NCBI GenBank assembly: GCA_021186555.1
Contig: JAJKFL010000031.1
Span: forward strand, 19,250,487 to 19,314,486
Reading direction: 5' to 3'
Length of the DNA stretch: 64,000 nucleotides
Origin: Reticulitermes speratus
Lineage: Eukaryota > Arthropoda > Insecta > Blattodea > Rhinotermitidae
Under the pieces are notes generated by a model. The model was given only the letters and a program-made list of their open reading frames with translations, was not told the DNA's origin and made no database searches. A program made the position numbers and the translations under genes. Positions 25,100-39,030 of the stretch are shown one piece after another. How positions within the stretch are numbered: the stretch's first letter is position 1; every line of letters starts with the position of its first letter.

Positions 25100-26800
25100 G
25101 ACTACAACTCACAGTTCAGAAAGTCTCACTACCAACAAACCATAACAATCGACCACGCGTATAAAACAGAAGTACCAATAAAAGTGAAGTTGTCCCTACG
25201 TCCAAGCACAAGGCCATAAGGCTGTGTAGGAGTGACAATAAAGATCTCCACGTTGTCCACTGCACAGGACACTGGATGGATCCCAGAGTCAGTCTGGATG
25301 TGGCGGCCAAGATAAGAAGCACAGCTCCTGCCGGTAAACAAACCCTGATCATCCAGCGCTTAAACAATCACTATAATGAGTTACCCGGACTTACAAATGT
25401 ACAAGGCAAACTAACAACAAGTTGGGAAGATGAAAGTTTAATCAGTGCTGGCGAGCCGTGCTGCATAATCCTTCATTAGCCACAATAAATAAAGATATGT
25501 TAATCAGAAGATGATGAAGGCAGAAGGCCCATAAAACCTTGAACGTGCCCGACATTCGTCATAACCGTAAAGCCCGACTCTGTACAAAGTAAATTACATA
25601 CATATATTCTGCGCCCAAGCTGAGCTATTGGACTGTTATAATTATATTCTGTAACGTCACTTAAAACCCTACGGAAACGAAGAAACGATAATGTCAGACA
25701 TATCAAGTTTCATACATCAAATGGTATATATAAAAACTAACGTACGAAACTGTTTGCTGTACTTTCGCCGTTCACTAATGACGGTGGCTATTTTAACGCT
25801 GTGCTTAGCATCGGAATTACCACGTTGTAGCCACTATCATAATTCGCTGTATATTTATTGCTGATTTAGCCATTTATTTCTACTTTATTACAAATTCAAA
25901 GCGGTCATTTTAAGTCGCGTTTAGAGAATGTGAGGCTGCAATCTCTCGTTACGTAACACCAGCTTACTCAGATGTTAAAGGGCTTACCACTCCGGGCAGG
26001 TGCAAAGACAACAATCTGATAAGGAAATTCGCTACCAGCACGTACCATATTAGTTGGGCAACCATGCAGACGAGCTCTCTTCGTCCAGTCATCACATTTC
26101 ATCTTTACAGCCACGGATTTGAGTCTGCATGCCCCAGATATCAGGATATCGGACGGCTTTAATTAAAACCACCGAGCAAGCTGCCTCATGCGTTTCATCT
26201 TCCGACTTGCATTCGTTACATTTGCTGTTTCGAAAATTCTTACGCTATTTATTAGAGTACTATATTTTTCTCTGCTAGACTATTTGTCAGTCCCTTTTGA
26301 AATATAAGAAGCTCTTGCAATACGCATGCGACAAGTTAATGTTCTCACTAAATTGTTGAAAATGTCTCACGGAATTTTGGTACTTAATGAATCCCTCCAA
26401 TTTAATTCCTTGTAATTGTAAGTTACGAGCAGCATTTTTGGGCTTCTTCATAATGGCTATATATCACTGCTTGGAATGACGGGCATTTCAAACAAATGAC
26501 GCGATCAGCCTCTTACAACGTACTGTTTCTATCTTGCAATTTCGCTGACGTATGTTCGAGTGTTGCCAATGTACTCTCATGCAAAGAACAAAATTTATGG
26601 TGCTACATTTTCGTTTTAAGTTCTACACACTGCACTCAGTCTCTCTGGGTACGATTTTGAACCACTCAGATTTCCTGAAAACGATGTTAAGGGACTGTAG
26701 GCTGTAATCCTTCCAAACAAAACTCGCGAAACATGAGCTTTGAACCGCCCATCGGGTATCCAAAATACGTCCTATAGAGTTTAAAGTAATATTCAACTCT
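25100..26800. other. No gene recognised
   Basis: Overlapping open frames near 25116-25479 occur on both strands without a recognisable motif. An unplaced repeat is possible. Confidence 0.4.
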
Positions 26801-26819
26801 AATACAACACACTCGAGTA

Positions 26820-27145
26820 CCATTCTATTTTCGGGGAACGCACTACAAAGAGAATAAAGGTAAAGGTCACCCCATGACATGCCTATGCAGGCACAGAGAG
26901 GAGGCGGAAGTTTAGCTCCAACCCATTCGCAGCCCGGCACTAGAAAGGCGTATGTGGTCAACGCCACGCCCCGGCAGCTTTACGCACGGGAAAGAGCGCC
27001 GGTACCCATTGTACAGGAGGCTAGGTGCGCCTCGGGGTCGGTATGGACGTCATGGAATATCTCGCCCCCACCGGGAGTTGATCCCCGGTCCGTCCAGCCC
27101 GTAGCGAGTCCCTATACCAATTACGCCACCCCGGCCCTCAGAGTA
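26820..27145 (-). repeat. tRNA-derived SINE, near full length
   Basis: Minus strand: A box TGGCGTAATTGG near 27125 and B box GGGATCAACTCCC near 27075. Then CAGCCTCCTGTACAATGGGT, CTCTTTCC and GTAAAGC, a body shared with the SINEs at 5845 and 53836. It ends TGACCTTTACCTTTATT. Confidence 0.8.
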
Positions 27146-27523
27146 TAAAGTTTCTCCTAATGTTTTCTATGATTCACTGCTGATATAACATGTACTGCGT
27201 CATTTACGCTTTCAATCGTGCCAAATGATTATAACAAGTGAAGCTGTCCTCAGTTTCCCGATCTAAGTGGATGAATGCTGGAAGAAACATCCCAACTGAA
27301 ACATATGGCTCCGTAGAATATTCATACCTGTTTCAACAACAATAGTAGCTTCAGTATTCTGTAGTTCTAGTACTTGTACATCGGGGGAAAAAAACTGTAG
27401 GTATCAGTCATATCTGGTAGTTTACATGCAAACATGTCACTAGCGCAGTCTTCTTACCAGTGTAGCTTATCAACCATTGCCCAGCTTTGTCCGCCATGTG
27501 TAATATGAAGGCCAATGCCTGCA

Positions 27524-27581
27524 TGCACACACATGATTATATCGTAAAACATTGCACACACATGATTATATCGTAAAACAT
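27524..27581. repeat. Perfect 29-bp tandem duplication
   Basis: Two adjacent identical copies starting TGCACACACATGATTATATC and ending GTAAAACAT, 27524-27552 and 27553-27581. A recent slippage or duplication event. Confidence 0.95.
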
Positions 27582-27599
27582 ATCTCATTTTTAATCAGT

Positions 27600-30260
27600 T
27601 TCACATTTCAATATCAGTAAACACCGGCGTACATGTATGTGTCACTGGACAACTGTATGCACTTTGCACTGTGATAGTGCGAAACAAGACATACTGCTTC
27701 ACGCTGCTTCACTCGTGATTTGGACTTGGAGACACAATAATCAACCTTTGAAACTCAAGTGTTTCACGTCCTTTCAGATACGCCATCGTAACTGACAGCT
27801 GTCGCTTTTCTTTTGACTCGCCATAATGATGTACAGAACATTCCATTAATTTCAGCCCTTCGCCGCTGGCCCTTGCACAGCCCATACATCCTAAACCACT
27901 GTTTGTAATCGTCAGCGAAACGTATACCTTTAGTTTTTCTCGTCACTGAATCTTCATCTAGTAATTTAGAAAAAGTTCTGCTTCCGTTTTGAATTGATTT
28001 ATTTCAGGGTGGCACTCTGTGTACGTTTGTCGCTTTAACGTTTGGTCTTGGTCCTGCCACACAGATACCTTCTACGTTATCTGCACTTTATTCTTCCTAC
28101 CACCACTTAACAACAATCACTTATCCGTGCCGTTACATAACAGACACTCCCCAACTTGAGCAATTCCAAGTTACGCAATTTCAGATTTACACAATTTTAA
28201 ACAAGTGAAAAAATTGAATAACATTTTTTAAACTCGCGCTGAGTTTTATTTTTGCGGGAATGAAAGCGCAATGAGACGACGGGGTGGAAGAATACTGCTG
28301 GGCGATAACACAGGCGGTGGGGCTGTCACGTTGCGGCCCATGAGGTTCCACTGCGTTGGAGTTTGGATTTAAACTGAACGCATACTCAATGCCAACTTGC
28401 GGAAAATTCGGCGCCGTATCTTCCGAAACGTGACTATTGCCTAAGTCGGCGAGTGTCTGTATATTGTTCATAAAATAAAATAAACACTAAATATGTAACT
28501 TACGATTCGAACATGTGACGACTCAAAAATATGATGATGTAACTAGCAACCGACACTCAACATTAGAACTTCGCCACAGTAAGGCATACAAGCGACGGCG
28601 GCTTCGTCACAATCGAGCTGAACTGAACACGCGACTCGTCAGGCAGCCGCGTGCGCGAGATCGACCATCACAACGGTTGGTTTCCCACTTACACGTGTCT
28701 TACACAAAAGAAATCAAAACCCATAAATTAAGAGTATGAAATGAAACAGTAAATGAACAGTTCTTTATTTTCAAATAACGGTATTTCAAGACACTGACTG
28801 TAAACAGTCGCCAGTACTTCGGGCTAACATTAACTTCATTTTGGAAAGTGAACAGACTGAGAACGTTACATAAAATTGCATTCTATCAAGATCACAAGAA
28901 AATTTAAAAACGAGTCTAAACAGTGAAAATAACTGTGTAAATATGTCTGATCGCCAGGGACTACATCCGCTTCATTATAAACAAAATATAAACTACATAC
29001 CGATAAGGCCAGTTCGATCCACGGCACATCCTGTGCACAGGAGGAGCGTCTTTCGGTTTGAGATTTATACCGTGCGACATGGTTCACAACATGTTTATCA
29101 AATACATGTTTGTAGTATAAACAACAGCATTTCTTAGTTGCACGATTCAGTACTTTACACAGCAAAACACTGTCACAGAAACACTAACGTCACAAATGGA
29201 AGTGAGAAGTGTCCGTTTTCAAACACACGGCACTGACAACTCGGTTATAATCACTGATTTCTCAGGCTGCTGCGTCACATTTACAATATCTGCATGTACG
29301 GTCAATACTGGAACTGCAGATTCTATTTGTGGCCTCGATCTGCTTGCCACGTCTACTTTCACTGGCACCCCCATACGGTATCTCTGTTCGATACGAGGAT
29401 CTCCGTTACGGCTGTAAATACGGAAGCGTCAACGCCCGTCTCCCCTCCAACATACGAATACATTCATACTGTGTGGCTAACACTTGAGGATCTGCTTTGC
29501 ATTCACTAATCATTCTCATCCACCTCTAAGACAATGCAACATACAGTGTCACCAACAGCTTTCGCAACGTCACACAGAAAGAAATGGGGCAGAGTACGGG
29601 CCTCCCCGTAATTATGGTGGATAAGAAGTCTAACCTTTTTCGGCAAAGACCCACAACCATTACCGTGGGCTGGTTCGCGCCTTGTGGTTTACATAGGAAC
29701 CGCCGGGTTTCACACTAAAAGCTCCGCATTTTGTCCACAGTTACGAGTGTTTGCGTGTTTCGTATTATACTCCCAATAGACAGCTATTACAGCTATTTTA
29801 TGCCTCACATCCGTTACGCGACGATACCAATATGTCTGCCAAATTTTAAGAAAGCCATGGGTTAATGTTAATGACTTTTCCGAGGTGTGAGACAATGTTC
29901 CACTCCTGGACATTCACATTTACTGACAGACACGTGGGTAGGATATCAGCATTGATGCGAAGCTGAAGTACCCCAAATCGAGTGCTGGTGTCGGAATATT
30001 TTTTTGTGCATGTTATTCAAGTACATTATACAAAAGCTATTGGTGCTGCAGAGGAGAGGCGAGAAGTTCGAGAAACGCGGGCGTTTCTGTTATATTTCCG
30101 TGATATTCTATTCACTTGCTTTTCGAATTAGACGTTCCATGTTCCGCTGTGACTCTACACCAAAAATCTTATTAAAAAAGAATACGACGCACAATCTATC
30201 TTCCGAGCCCATGCCGAGACGAATGTCACCCTTCGTTGACCCTCAGGGATTATGGACATC
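27600..30260. other. No gene recognised
   Basis: GC-richer and CpG-rich around 28250-28680, which could be an unmethylated regulatory region. No coding exon identified. Confidence 0.45.
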
Positions 30261-30268
30261 GTACTACT

Positions 30269-30380
30269 GGGGTGCACAAATTTTCTAAAATTCTAGAAGT
30301 CACCTCAAAACTCTAGGCGCCAAAAGGTTGACAAGAAGCAAGAGCTATACTGAGGACCCACAAATATTACGGAGCCACCG
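30269..30380. repeat. Unclassified repeat, copy 2 (uninterrupted)
   Basis: Second copy of the repeat at 24735-25040, without the PLE-2 insert. It reads GAAGCAAGAGCTATACTGAG across the point where copy 1 is split. Confidence 0.6.
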
Positions 30381-30399
30381 TATAAAATTGTCGCCCGGG

Positions 30400-32660
30400 C
30401 GACCCGGCGGTCGGGATTTCTGCACGCCCGTCGTATTAAACTTACCAGATCTTTCAAGGACTAACATATTAATTCATATTCTCTATATGGGTGTCTGAAC
30501 TAGTACATCTGACCTTCGCATCAAAGCTGCTCTCCTACCCACTTTTCCACTATGAATGTCCAAGCGAAGTAAAGTCTTCACCCTCGTTTTACCGTGCAAA
30601 CTCGTCACACGACTCGGAAAGTCATTACTGTTAATCAGTGTTTACCCACAAATCCTTAACAGATATCCGGCACAAATGACTGTAACTACAAGAAGGCAGA
30701 GAAAGTCGCCTTTGGACAAATACCGGGTACTTTATCCAACCCGTACCGCTGGTCGCTTCCTGGCTACCTTATCGCAGGGAACTTGGCTACTTACCGAGCC
30801 GCTTACACCCGAGCTACTGCAGAGAGGGTGTCACGTATCTGAAGTCGTGAAGTCAAGTCAGTCTTCAGTCGAAATTGGAACACCATTGCAACATCAACAT
30901 CGCGTGTTTTCTGTACGATGTACAGCCGAGAACTCGGTTATAACGTCATGAAAGGGACGCAATATTTTTTGTCGTTCTAAATGAGTGTTGTTCTAACCAA
31001 AGAGTACAATCTTACGGAGAACAGTGAGGGGTTAATTAGTACCACAGAATATCTGACGCTATAGACGAGGTGTCGCATAAACCTATGTCATTATAATCGG
31101 GTTCGACTGCATATACTACATACCGATCCCACAAGAAGTGGCGTACATTCAGAATAAATAAATAGACCCCACACTCATTGCGTTTCGCGACGAAGCGTCG
31201 TTTCATCTCGGATATGTTCAACGGGTATTGGTCTGCAGAAAATATGACGCTAATCCACGAAGTGCCATAAGCCTACCTGACGTAACGGTTGCTGTGTGGT
31301 GTGCTTAAGTACAACTAGGGTTACTGGGCCCTTTTTTTTTGTGATACCATAAATTCACACCGATATGTTACAAATATTGGCACCAGTTTTTTCTGTCCAA
31401 TTACAGAAGAACCTATACCTTGTGCTTATGTCTGTTAAGTCTGCAGCGGGTATTCAGGGCGCTTTTGTATTCTACAGCCTCCGCAAGATAATATCGATAT
31501 AGTACCGACAGCCCATGCACGACTACGTCACTCCAACCTCATTCGAATCTGACTATCCACATACAATAACATCCACAATTATTAATCCCAATAAGGTAAA
31601 CAAACCCCTATGAGTACCAAAAAACGGCACGTTACATCGTATCATGTACGAAAACATTTGTATATGAAACGGATAAAATATCACGCTTGTTGTGCTGCTC
31701 GTCTCAAATTATAACGTTTCTAAACGTTACTGTTATGCCCGAATTTCATTTTCCTCACAACCATTAAAGAACTTCCTCGCCGCACATGGATACAATGTGA
31801 AATTTCCGCCTTTAAGGAACATAAAATTCCCGTTATAAACAGATACTGATCATCATCAACACAACTAATTATGTTGCATTGATGGTGAACAGTAACTATT
31901 TATAATTTACGCAACACAACGGGGTGTCTAAGATAAAAAAAATCCCTTTCCTATGGCTATGCAGGGCCTACATACAACTCAGCGATACCAACACTGGAGC
32001 GATACAGCATTACGAAACGCGTTTAACTCTATTAAAGCCTAGAGGTTGCTTTATGTGCCACCAGGTTAACATTCGGAAATTCCACATTCTGCCTACACAG
32101 TACATTTACGTTTTTTTGTACGGAACTCAGAACAGAACAGCCATTATTTCTCTATACCGCATTAACGGCCTGGTTTTTATAACCGAGAAGGAAACTGTTT
32201 ACTGCGCGGTACGAACTGAATCTTTATATATAATCCGGGTTAAATTTAGTCTTCAACGTTATTCTCAACTACTGAAAGACTGTTTATCAACAATTCTTTG
32301 TTACTGACTAACATACCGCACATTTATCAAAATGTTTACCTGACTTTTGTAAATTAACGCCCCTTTATTTTTAGTTAATAAACAGTGGGAAATGAGAAAC
32401 AAAAGAACTGCTTCCCCATCACGAGTCACAAATCAGTAAAACTTTTAACAGCTGGTTCATGAACAACGTCCGTGGAAAACATGTCTATAAATGTCAGTGT
32501 TTAAAGAGCGTTTCTTTGCTGTAATATTCTAGGCTCATCATTATCTAACTGGGATCCGCCTAACCTTAGCACAGCCTGGCGATGATAAAGGTAAATGCAT
32601 CCAGTGACGAATTACATTATTAACATCAACGTAAAAAAAGTTGTGTATGACCAAATAATA
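30400..32660. other. No gene recognised
   Basis: Open frames at 30556-30951 (+) and 31924-32307 (+) show no known motif, start context or splice partner. Confidence 0.45.
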
Positions 32661-32667
32661 CAGCGCC

Positions 32668-32985
32668 TATCAAATATCATAAAAGTTACGTGCATTATCA
32701 AAAAAAATGTATCGCTCAAGCATCAGAAAAATTGTGTCTAGCTATTACCAAACATGGCTCGCAAAGCGCCCAAAAATTTGCGTTTATTGTCAAATTATGT
32801 ATAGTCCATCAAGCACATGAAAAGTTGCGCGGATTATCAAACAGTAGGTCGCCATCAGGCATCACAGAAGCTGTGTAGATTATCGCCCATCGAGTACCAA
32901 AAATTGTGTCCATTATCAAAGAATACCCAGTCCATCAAGCACGAGAAAATCTGTGTAGATTATCAAATTATACACTCTCTGTTAG
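32668..32985. repeat. Degenerate minisatellite of about seven 45-bp units
   Basis: Repeated theme CATCAAGCAC, AGAAAA, TTGTGT then AGATTATCAAA, with unit starts near 32668, 32711, 32760, 32810, 32850, 32885 and 32933. The units are diverged and some are shortened. Open frames across it are by-products of the repeat. Confidence 0.75.
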
Positions 32986-32999
32986 TCACAATACTACCA

Positions 33000-35620
33000 T
33001 GGCGCAAGGAAGCCATATCTTATATTAAACTATTCGGTTAGAACTGCCTGAATGGAATTAGGAATCCTCAAAAAAAAATCTGTTGCTACAGCTGCTCCCA
33101 CATCGAAACTCCTACGTTTCAATACAAACTGAAGTAGTACCAGCTACGCATTATTAAATTAGATAATGATACTGAAGTGATCAAATTATTAGTTTCAAGA
33201 CTATGAATTTGAGCTGTTTGGGCGTTAACAGTAACTTAGGTTAATCGACTGTCTTCTTAAGGATCCGAAACTGCAACCATTCTGTTCTACTTACACATTC
33301 TACAGTATATTACAGCAACTTTCCGGAACACGTACAAATATCAAAACCTCAATTTACTACAGGACACTGAATAAACCTGAGTAAATACACGAAATGTCAC
33401 TTAAAATTGCTCAGCCGCCCATTGGACACGCGTCACAAAAATCAAGTGCAATATATTGCTACTTTCCCTCACGAATACTGGGCAAGTAAAATGAGCACCT
33501 CGCGGTCGCGAGAATAATAATGGCAGAAGCCTGTCACGCCCCTCTGAAACTCTCCGATATAACTATCGGTCGCAGGCTTCATTTCATGCATTCTGTTATC
33601 TCTTATGTAATAGCAGTACGGATAGAATCTCGACGCCAGATACTATTGTAAATTTTCCACCATGTTCCAGTCACTTCTAACGTCTGAAATCCAATTTCAT
33701 AACATCGCCTTCACCCAGAATAATGTCTAAATTCGATTCAACTATCCCCATAAAATAAACATGCAACTTCATTGAATTCTACCTACAACAGCTTACATTC
33801 TGTAGACCCTCAAGTCCAATAAAAGGTGTTCATTTTAAACTTATTTTGGCTACGGCTATTAAATGTAAGACTGGATCTACACACAGCTAACGGCCTGTTC
33901 TACGACTGATGTTGACTAAACACTTGCAATTAAACTGACGAACTTTTAGTTCAGTTCTTATTAAAATATCCAAAAAAGTATTGACTTCTTACAAATTCTA
34001 TTTCTAAAATCCAAAACAGGACCTAAACAGCATTATGTATAACTCCGAATCAAACCCCGATTAAAACTTCGGATATCGCAGTTAATCTTCCAGAACTGTA
34101 AACATGTCACACGGATTCATGTTCGCGTCATTTAAGGAAACACGACTTGAGATTTGCAGTGTCGTCCACACATATTTTGTTCAGAAGTCTGTACGAGCAC
34201 AGCACAGAGGACGCTTATGAAAAGCTCCAACCTAACATGATACATATGGTCACAATAACCAGTCACGGCTGACAAGTTACTTCAAGGCCTGACTCAAGGG
34301 AACGCACAACAAACTGCTTATATTTTGTTGGTGCAGCCTCCAATGACTACAGAAAAGTCTGGTAACCCCGGACAGTTCTAAAATTCGTGTTTTGCTGCTA
34401 GAACGATACATTTACGTTACTGCCTCATCTACAGCAAACACGTCAAACTCTACGAGCGTAGGCAGTAGTAAGCTAAGAAATTTGAGGCTGGGCCCCAAAT
34501 TTTTAAAAACAAATAAATGGGAAGGTATAATACTACATAAATACCGTAATACCATACATAAAATAAACCCTTGTTATATCCAAACCTAAATCTAAAATAA
34601 TCTAAATTAGATTGCCCAATCGGGTAAAATTAATACCTAAACTCGAATAAGTAGATTATCTATGATCTCTTATTTGCGCTTTTACGTTGATGCAATTTTC
34701 AATACTGGTGACAAATGTGTATCTGTTGATCGTGATCATTCGGAGCTCATGTTTCGCTTCTAGAGTGAGAACAGTTGTTCACACAAATATGTGTTATAAA
34801 ACACTGCACATATCTGGCAAGAAAATTTAGGACTTTTACACATCGATGTGCAGATAGGTAAGTCTCAAATCTTTGCACCAAAACATCAAAAATTGTTATT
34901 TTGAATCAAAACGACACTTCAGTTCTAGCACTTCCATTTGTAAATCTTCGTCTGCTTTATCAACGTCTAAATTACATGGTTCAGTGAATGTGGCATATTT
35001 CATTTCAAAAAGCTCAAAATTTTGAAATCGGTTTTCAAATTCGACTTGAAGCAATCCAGTATTTTCTGAGTATCAATTAACAATATGTATGCCTCTAGCA
35101 AATTAAATGATTTGCACGTTTCAAAGTGTACTTAATTTTCATTTCATATTTTGTGTCTCACGACTTGTTTCATCATTGTATCATATATTTACTTAGCAAA
35201 TCACAGAATGCCTTCAACACCCTGCGCCAAGACAACCACCGAACTGCAGTATAATATGGCAAATCTTCATATTTAGAGTCAGAATCCAGAACAAAACAGC
35301 AAACTGCAGATAATATAATTCTCGGAGAAGAATAAAGTAACGATTGACACCACATTTTTTTTTAAATGTGTTCCACTCTCATTATTTTGCCACACAGTAC
35401 TTCTTGGCTCAATATACGTACAACGAAAACTGTAATTTTACTAACCACTTTTTCGTTAATTCTTCCCAAACAGCCGTTTTTAGCAGCCGTCACAGTAAGA
35501 ACAGTTTTCTTCGAACAGAATGCCTTACATCACGAAACCGGGGGCGCGCAAGGCACCCTAGACGAGCCCTTCGATGTAGTCCCTTATACAGGGCTTGATA
35601 ACGAGTCAAGTCTTTCGAGA
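33000..35620. other. No gene recognised
   Basis: AT-rich sequence without motif, repeat array or exon that I could support. Confidence 0.45.
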
Positions 35621-35629
35621 TGACACCGT

Positions 35630-35700
35630 GCCTACTGGTAAATTTACCGACGTTTCGGAGGAGCCTGCTACCTCAATCTTGACTTTTCATCAACACCGCT
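35630..35700 (-). repeat. PLE terminal remnant with hammerhead-like vestige
   Basis: Minus strand has CTCCTCCGAAACGTCGGTAA, matching the GAAACGUCGGUA end of the PLE-1 ribozyme, but the first core (CUGANGA) is lost. No duplication or ORF found. Confidence 0.4.
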
Positions 35701-36199
35701 GTGAGAACCTCAAACGTAGCACGTTTTGATACGCTACTATAGGAACTCTTATTACTACAGTATACCCTTTTCTGTTAACGCTAAAAAAATCGTGGTCGAC
35801 CTGATGGGGGTTAAACTTCATGCCTCACGGAAAAGCTGCTGCTGCTATCATCGAAACATACTGGCGTCTGGACGACGTCGACCAGGATAATGTACGCGAA
35901 TTCTCGTGCACTAGTATCAGCTCAATTTTAACAAGGACGGAGATTAAGAACATGCTAATGTGGCTGTATTCGTCGCGTGCGTAAGTATTCCATTATCATT
36001 CGATCACAACTGAGCCCAAAATGCGCGAAGCGCGTTTTGAGTACACTAACAAAGCGCTGTAACGTCGTCACAACACTGCTGAAGGTGTGTTACCCCATTG
36101 GACGGTGACGTGTATATCGAAAACTAAATTTCTTAGGGCACACGTTGCATGACGTTTTCGACTTACTTTTTAAACAACGAATCATACTATGGACAGCTT

Positions 36200-36800
36200 G
36201 CGCGCCAATTTATTTTTAGCGGTACCATACTCAGTGCGACGCGTTTCCGCCGCAGCCTGTAGCGGGCGACGAGTTGTGGTGTCATCACTTTGAACCCACA
36301 TGAAAGCCAGCAGGCATGCAATGGAGATTCACCATTGCATCCTGACAGAAGAAACTCAAGGTACAAGCATCCCGCGGTAAAGTGACATCGACCATATTCT
36401 TGAACACTGAGGAACCCCAACTTTGGGGCTTGAAATCACATGACACAGAATGCAAACAGGTACTGTCACAAAAGCTAAAGCTGCATGCCAGATCAAGAAC
36501 ACACATCCAAGTAAAACTCAATGATGACAACATCGTGCTGCATGACAAAGCCCATCCCCACGTGGCATGAAGAGTTCAAGACCTAGTGAACACATACAGC
36601 CTCGACTTATCACCATGTGACTTTCACATCTTCGGACCATTCAAGAAAGCCCTAAAATGCTGTATGTTCATGTCAGACGGTGATGTACAGAAGGCTGTGG
36701 TACAGTATTTTAGACAGCAGCCCAAGGAATTCTTTGCAGACAGGACACACTGACTTGTGCATCCATGGGACACCTGTCCAAAATGCCTGTGGTTATTTTT
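36200..36800 (+). pseudogene. Mariner-like transposase remnant (C-terminal half)
   Basis: In scattered frames: LWCHHFEP, MQWRFTIAS, LHDKAHPHVA (near 36540), then a SLSPCDFHIFGP-like block (near 36610), SDGDVQKAVVQ and FRQQPKEFFAD. These are the catalytic D and the following region of Tc1/mariner transposases. Multiple frameshifts and stops, no intact termini. Confidence 0.75.
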
Positions 36801-37519
36801 ATTATATTATTATTATTATTATTTACTGCAATTGGGTTTTCACCCGGTGGCAGTAGTCCTTAGTTATTTCTGTAACTCTTGCAACACCACCCATTAGCAT
36901 CATCAGACACATTTCTGATGTACATGCCTCACAACAATCGCATTGGTTCAGACTTGATGAACGAGGAAACCACAATTATTCACTTATTCTGTCACCAAAA
37001 ACACTCTGCAAACAATGTATATAATTGTTTGCTATGTGAAGTGTCACACTGTCTTGCTGGGGGGAAAAGAAGTACAGGTTCTGTCATAATTGGTCAGGTC
37101 TTGCAAACAGGACATCAGAATGTGTTACTTATCAGTATGAATTTATGGTTTCAGGAGATATCTTCAATGTAGCACAAATTTTGTCCAGTTTTTCCTCAGC
37201 ATGTTGTCTGTGTGTTTTCTTACTGCCTAGAACACAAACTGTTTCTCAAACCTTTTTGCCCCAGGCTCACATAGCATTTACTCAAGCTGCACGGTTGTAA
37301 CACATGGAGTTCCTGACGGTTCAACACTTGTTTCTCTGCTTTTTCTGATAGAGGCCTATTATCATTAGAATCATGGCAGCTACCAAAAAACATAGTCATA
37401 TGTAAAAATTAGTTAAGAACTACAACACACTTCCCCTTACCAACGAATTTTCACTCACATTACTGGCATGTCTTGTATACGACATGGAAAACTCTCAAAC
37501 AAATTCAGATATACAAAAT

Positions 37520-37521
37520 AC

Positions 37522-37556
<35 letters not shown>
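37520..37556. repeat. (AT)n microsatellite
   Basis: Uninterrupted TA run of about 30 bases. Confidence 0.95.
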
Positions 37557-37929
37557 GACCACATATGCTGAATCCTAACCTGATTAGTTATCGGAAAGAA
37601 GTGCACTGTAGATGTACTTCATTATTCAACTAATCTTTCACTTACAGTTAAAAATTTAAATCACAATATAAAAGTAGTTAGGTCAGCAGTAAAGGATTAT
37701 CTCTTGTCTCACTCATACTCTCTTCAAGAATGTACTTTAATTGAAAATTCCTAAGTACTGTACATATTTATGAAGAAACAATTTCTTTGACACAGACCAC
37801 TTGTTTTGCCATATTCAATATAATATTCTATTAAGATCTCCACAAACAGCTGTAACAAACATGTATTTAAAATAGCTGTATCAAGTATTGTATTAGTAAA
37901 GGCATGTACTGCATACGTGGCCTAGCCTT

Positions 37930-37975
37930 GTACGTAATGTATGTATGTATGCATGTATGTATGTATGTATGTAAA
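37930..37975. repeat. (TGTA)n microsatellite
   Basis: ATGT/TGTA tetranucleotides with one TGCA variant. Confidence 0.95.
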
Positions 37976-38090
37976 AGATCTATGCAACATAAACAAATCC
38001 AAATTGTAACCACAACACTGATGTAACAGTTGTTTTAATGGTCTTCAAGAGCTAAGGTTTGCTTGATATGCATCAATCACACTCCATTTA

Positions 38091-39030
38091 GTGCCAATGA
38101 CATTTCTGAGTTCACAAATATGTCAGGAAGGTGTGACTAAAAATTCCCACAATAGTAACATTGAGATCATTTACGAACACAAACAAATCCCTAACTCTTC
38201 TATAACTAAATTACTGGGATTAAATTTAGACAATACATTAACTTGGAAAAATCATATAGACCTAGTAATATCAAAGTTATGCTCTGCATGTTTCGCAAGA
38301 AGTGTAAAACCAATACTATCCCAGAATGTGCTAAGGATGATCTATTTCTCCCAAGTACACTCTATACTGAATTATGGTATTATCTTCTGGGGAAATTCCC
38401 CACATATCATCAAAGTATTCAAAATGCAAAAGAGAATAATTAGAATAATAACCAACTCAGGTAATAGGGATTCTTGTAGGGAGTTGTTTAGGAAAACGGA
38501 AATATTGCCCTTTTATTCACAATATTTATTCTCGTTAATACTATACACGGTAAATAATAAACACCTATTTAAGGCAAATATGGATGTTCATAATTATGAA
38601 ACAAGGAATAAAACAAATTTTCATCAGCCATCAGCCAATTTGGCCAAATATTACAAGGGACCGTATTACTCTGGAATAAAGGTTTTTAATCATCTTCCAC
38701 CTTATATAAAGGAATTATCTAATGACACAAAATGTTTTAAAAATTCTTTAAAGAGGTTTTTTATCAACATTTTTTTTTATTCTGTGGAAGAGTATTTTAA
38801 TTATAATATAAGGAACTGAAAAATATTTTACTGGTTTTTAATGTTTTTATTATGTTGTAATGATAAGGATGAGAATATTGTGTTTTTATTGTAACTGGAC
38901 AATTGCTACTTGGCATGGATTGTAAACATTGTATGTAACCTGTCTGTTCTTTTGGACAATTTCCACATCACATGTAGAATTATTCTATCCAGATCTATGG
39001 AAAGTGAATAAATTGAACTGAATTGAACCC
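38091..39030 (+). mobile_element. 5'-truncated LINE (CR1/Jockey-like), RT C-terminus and 3' UTR
   Basis: An intact 242-codon frame (38091-38819) reads LLGLNLDNTLTWKNHIDLVI, SILNYGIIFWGNS and KRIIRIITNSGNRDSCRELF, ending with a GIKVFNHLPPYIKEL block. It is the region after the RT palm in Jockey/CR1-type LINEs. The 3' UTR ends near 39027 in short GAATTGAACTGAATTGAA repeats. No RT palm or endonuclease. Fairly intact, so a relatively young truncated copy. Confidence 0.85.

Noticed and set aside
25505-25545. Hammerhead-like string AGATGATGAAGGCAGAAGGCC
   Set aside because: No intact CUGANGA and no GAAAC after the stem.
32668-32985. CRISPR-like array
   Set aside because: Units are diverged, not identical repeats with unique spacers, and the genome is animal.
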